Made by a program: the position numbers and the translations under genes. Shown here piece by piece: positions 62,823 to 64,000 of a DNA stretch of 64,000 nucleotides (position 1 is the stretch's first letter; every line of letters begins with the position of its first letter). The notes under the pieces are model-generated. The model saw nothing but the letters and a program-made list of their open reading frames with translations. It did no database searches and was not told the origin of the DNA. The stretch lies in assembly GCA_016787085.1 (NCBI GenBank), contig JAEUVJ010000045.1, positions 1-64,000 of the forward strand, in the 5' to 3' direction. The DNA is from Chitinophagaceae bacterium (lineage in GTDB: Bacteria; Bacteroidota; Bacteroidia; Chitinophagales; Chitinophagaceae).

Positions 62823-64000
62823 TTACAATGATGGTTCGAGGCGGATATAGTCACATACAAGCGGGTTAGCAGCCGCCGTTGTACTATTGGCCGCTGTCAG
62901 GTAAATATTAAATAAGGGCCTGTATTGCGACATGGTGAATTCACCGATATACACTTCATTGAAATTATTCAGCGCTACCGTCGTGTATCCAAACGTGGTC
63001 GAAGTGGCGGTGCCTATTCCAAGTTTCTGGGTAAATGTGGCCGTTTGAAAATCATTTACCGCTACCCAATAAGCTTTGTATTTGATGGAAGGTACTTCCC
63101 TGATATCATACCGGATATTGAAAAGCGCTACGCCATGGCCAAGTACCAGCACATCTGTAAAATCTTTACCGGTCACGGTATTGAACCTGTCACGGAAATA
63201 GGTATTACCTCTCCGGTCGTGGCTGGTAGCGGCATAGCTCTCAGCTTGTATCAGGTAAGGTTTGAACTTACTGAAAGGCTGAACATCCGCCTGGTTCAGG
63301 ATATAGATGATACCATTGCTGGTTTTGATCGTTTGCATAATGGCTGATGCGCTAACGGGAACTTTAGTGCCGAATTTTGAAAGTACCGTATCGGGTATAG
63401 AAGCCGGGTCATATACCTTATCCGTAGCAAAATCCTTTACTACGCTCCAACTGGCTGCATTGGTTGTACTGTCTGCTGTACCGGTTACATAATACAGTTT
63501 GTATTTGTTTACTTCTGCATCCCAGGCGGCATCTGTCAGCATGAATAAAGTGAACTCTTTGCTTTCATCCCGCAGATCATGTACGCTGTTCCAGAAAAGA
63601 TTGGTATAAACGGAATCTGTACCCGGCTGATAGATCGGGTCGCCGGTAACCGGATTGACACCGATCACTACCGCATTCGTCGTATCGAACACGTTCCGGA
63701 AAAGGGACAGCATAAAGTTTTTCTGTTTGACCGGCGCCAACGGGCTATTATTCAGAAATTCCCAGCAGTTATCCAGCGCCGGCAGCAATTTATCTATTAC
63801 CTGCAACACGCCATTGGAAGCATATTTATCTTTTCCTGTAATGTTAGCTTCTCCGATCTTGCTCCCGAGCATATTATTATACTTCCCCCCCTGCATCAGG
63901 ATACGGGCTGCTGTGGTCACAGTGGTAGTATAATATAACTGGCCGGCGAGGTGGTTAGCAATGAATTTTTTAAGTTTATCCGCATTGCCTGATATAGCCG
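62823..64000 (-). CDS. Fasciclin (FAS1)-domain surface protein, 5' end beyond window
   Basis: The frame remains open to the right edge (codons for AISGNADKLKKFIANHLAGQ precede the first internal GTG at 63918), so at least 390 C-terminal residues are present. FAS1 motifs include TTAARILMQGGKYNNMLGS and YASNGVLQVIDKLLPAL near the N-terminal part. The 250-residue C-terminus, with strands such as YKAYWVAVNDFQTATF and ANPLVCDYIRLEPSL, is typical of fasciclin proteins encoded beside SusCD pairs. It is probably a surface lipoprotein that binds glycan. Confidence 0.8.
   Translation of the reverse strand, partial: AISGNADKLKKFIANHLAGQLYYTTTVTTAARILMQGGKYNNMLGSKIGEANITGKDKYASNGVLQVIDKLLPALDNCWEFLNNSPLAPVKQKNFMLSLFRNVFDTTNAVVIGVNPVTGDPIYQPGTDSVYTNLFWNSVHDLRDESKEFTLFMLTDAAWDAEVNKYKLYYVTGTADSTTNAASWSVVKDFATDKVYDPASIPDTVLSKFGTKVPVSASAIMQTIKTSNGIIYILNQADVQPFSKFKPYLIQAESYAATSHDRRGNTYFRDRFNTVTGKDFTDVLVLGHGVALFNIRYDIREVPSIKYKAYWVAVNDFQTATFTQKLGIGTATSTTFGYTTVALNNFNEVYIGEFTMSQYRPLFNIYLTAANSTTAAANPLVCDYIRLEPSL

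Overview
The window looks like a chromosomal segment of a Bacteroidota bacterium, most likely of the Chitinophagaceae or a close relative. The evidence is a SusC/SusD pair with a polysaccharide utilization locus (PUL), type IX secretion (T9SS) components and a T9SS type B cargo protein, promoters matching the Bacteroidota -7 box TAnnTTTG, almost no Shine-Dalgarno sites except in front of rpsU, and GC content in the mid-40s. The assignment is inferred from gene content, not from a search.

Layout. 1-8300 is a translation block read leftwards: rpsU, xerC, hpf, tRNA-Thr(TGT), tRNA-Tyr, tRNA-Gly, tRNA-Thr(GGT), tuf, tRNA-Trp, secE, nusG, a secreted DUF5916-type protein, then rplK, which runs off the left edge. 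The four-tRNA order before tuf is the same as thrU-tyrU-glyT-thrT-tufB in Escherichia coli. On each side of the tRNA group lies a degenerate tRNA-Thr copy whose anticodon arm is replaced by an 18-base palindrome TCCCG-N8-CGGGA. 8300-15930 is a rightward run: riboflavin synthase, then an envelope glycan cluster (acyltransferase, two GT2 glycosyltransferases, radical SAM protein, short-chain dehydrogenase, YfhO-like membrane protein). 15900-25000 is leftward: HscA-like Hsp70, a methyltransferase, and a T9SS pair (PorU2-like C25 protease and PorV-like outer membrane protein). 25140-27080 is rightward: tyrS and an alpha/beta hydrolase.

27070-38740 is dominated by cyanophycin and peptide metabolism. 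Cyanophycinase, an amino acid permease, a class V aminotransferase, a beta-lactamase-fold protein with a damaged catalytic motif and an S10 carboxypeptidase are read leftwards. Cyanophycin synthetase is read rightwards, followed by tRNA-Gln with its own promoter and terminator. 38800-41240 is a large T9SS type B surface protein.

41560-64000 is a rhamnogalacturonan-I type PUL read leftwards: fasciclin-domain protein (cut by the right edge), SusC, SusD, a hairpin terminator, two PL11 lyases, two CE12 acetylesterases, a GH2, a GH105 unsaturated rhamnogalacturonyl hydrolase, a second GH2, an unrecognised secreted 445-residue protein and a sulfatase. A DUF6250-type lipoprotein on the other strand meets the sulfatase head-on. 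Working together, SusCD would bind and import pectin fragments, PL11 lyases cut the backbone, CE12 enzymes deacetylate, GH105 removes the unsaturated end sugar and the GH2 enzymes strip side chains.

The least expected structures are the palindrome-bearing tRNA-Thr decoys bracketing the tRNA cluster, word-repeat tracts in several intergenic gaps, a possible overlapping 58-residue ORF in the cyanophycinase operon, and the unrecognised PUL protein. No insertion sequence, prophage or CRISPR array was seen.
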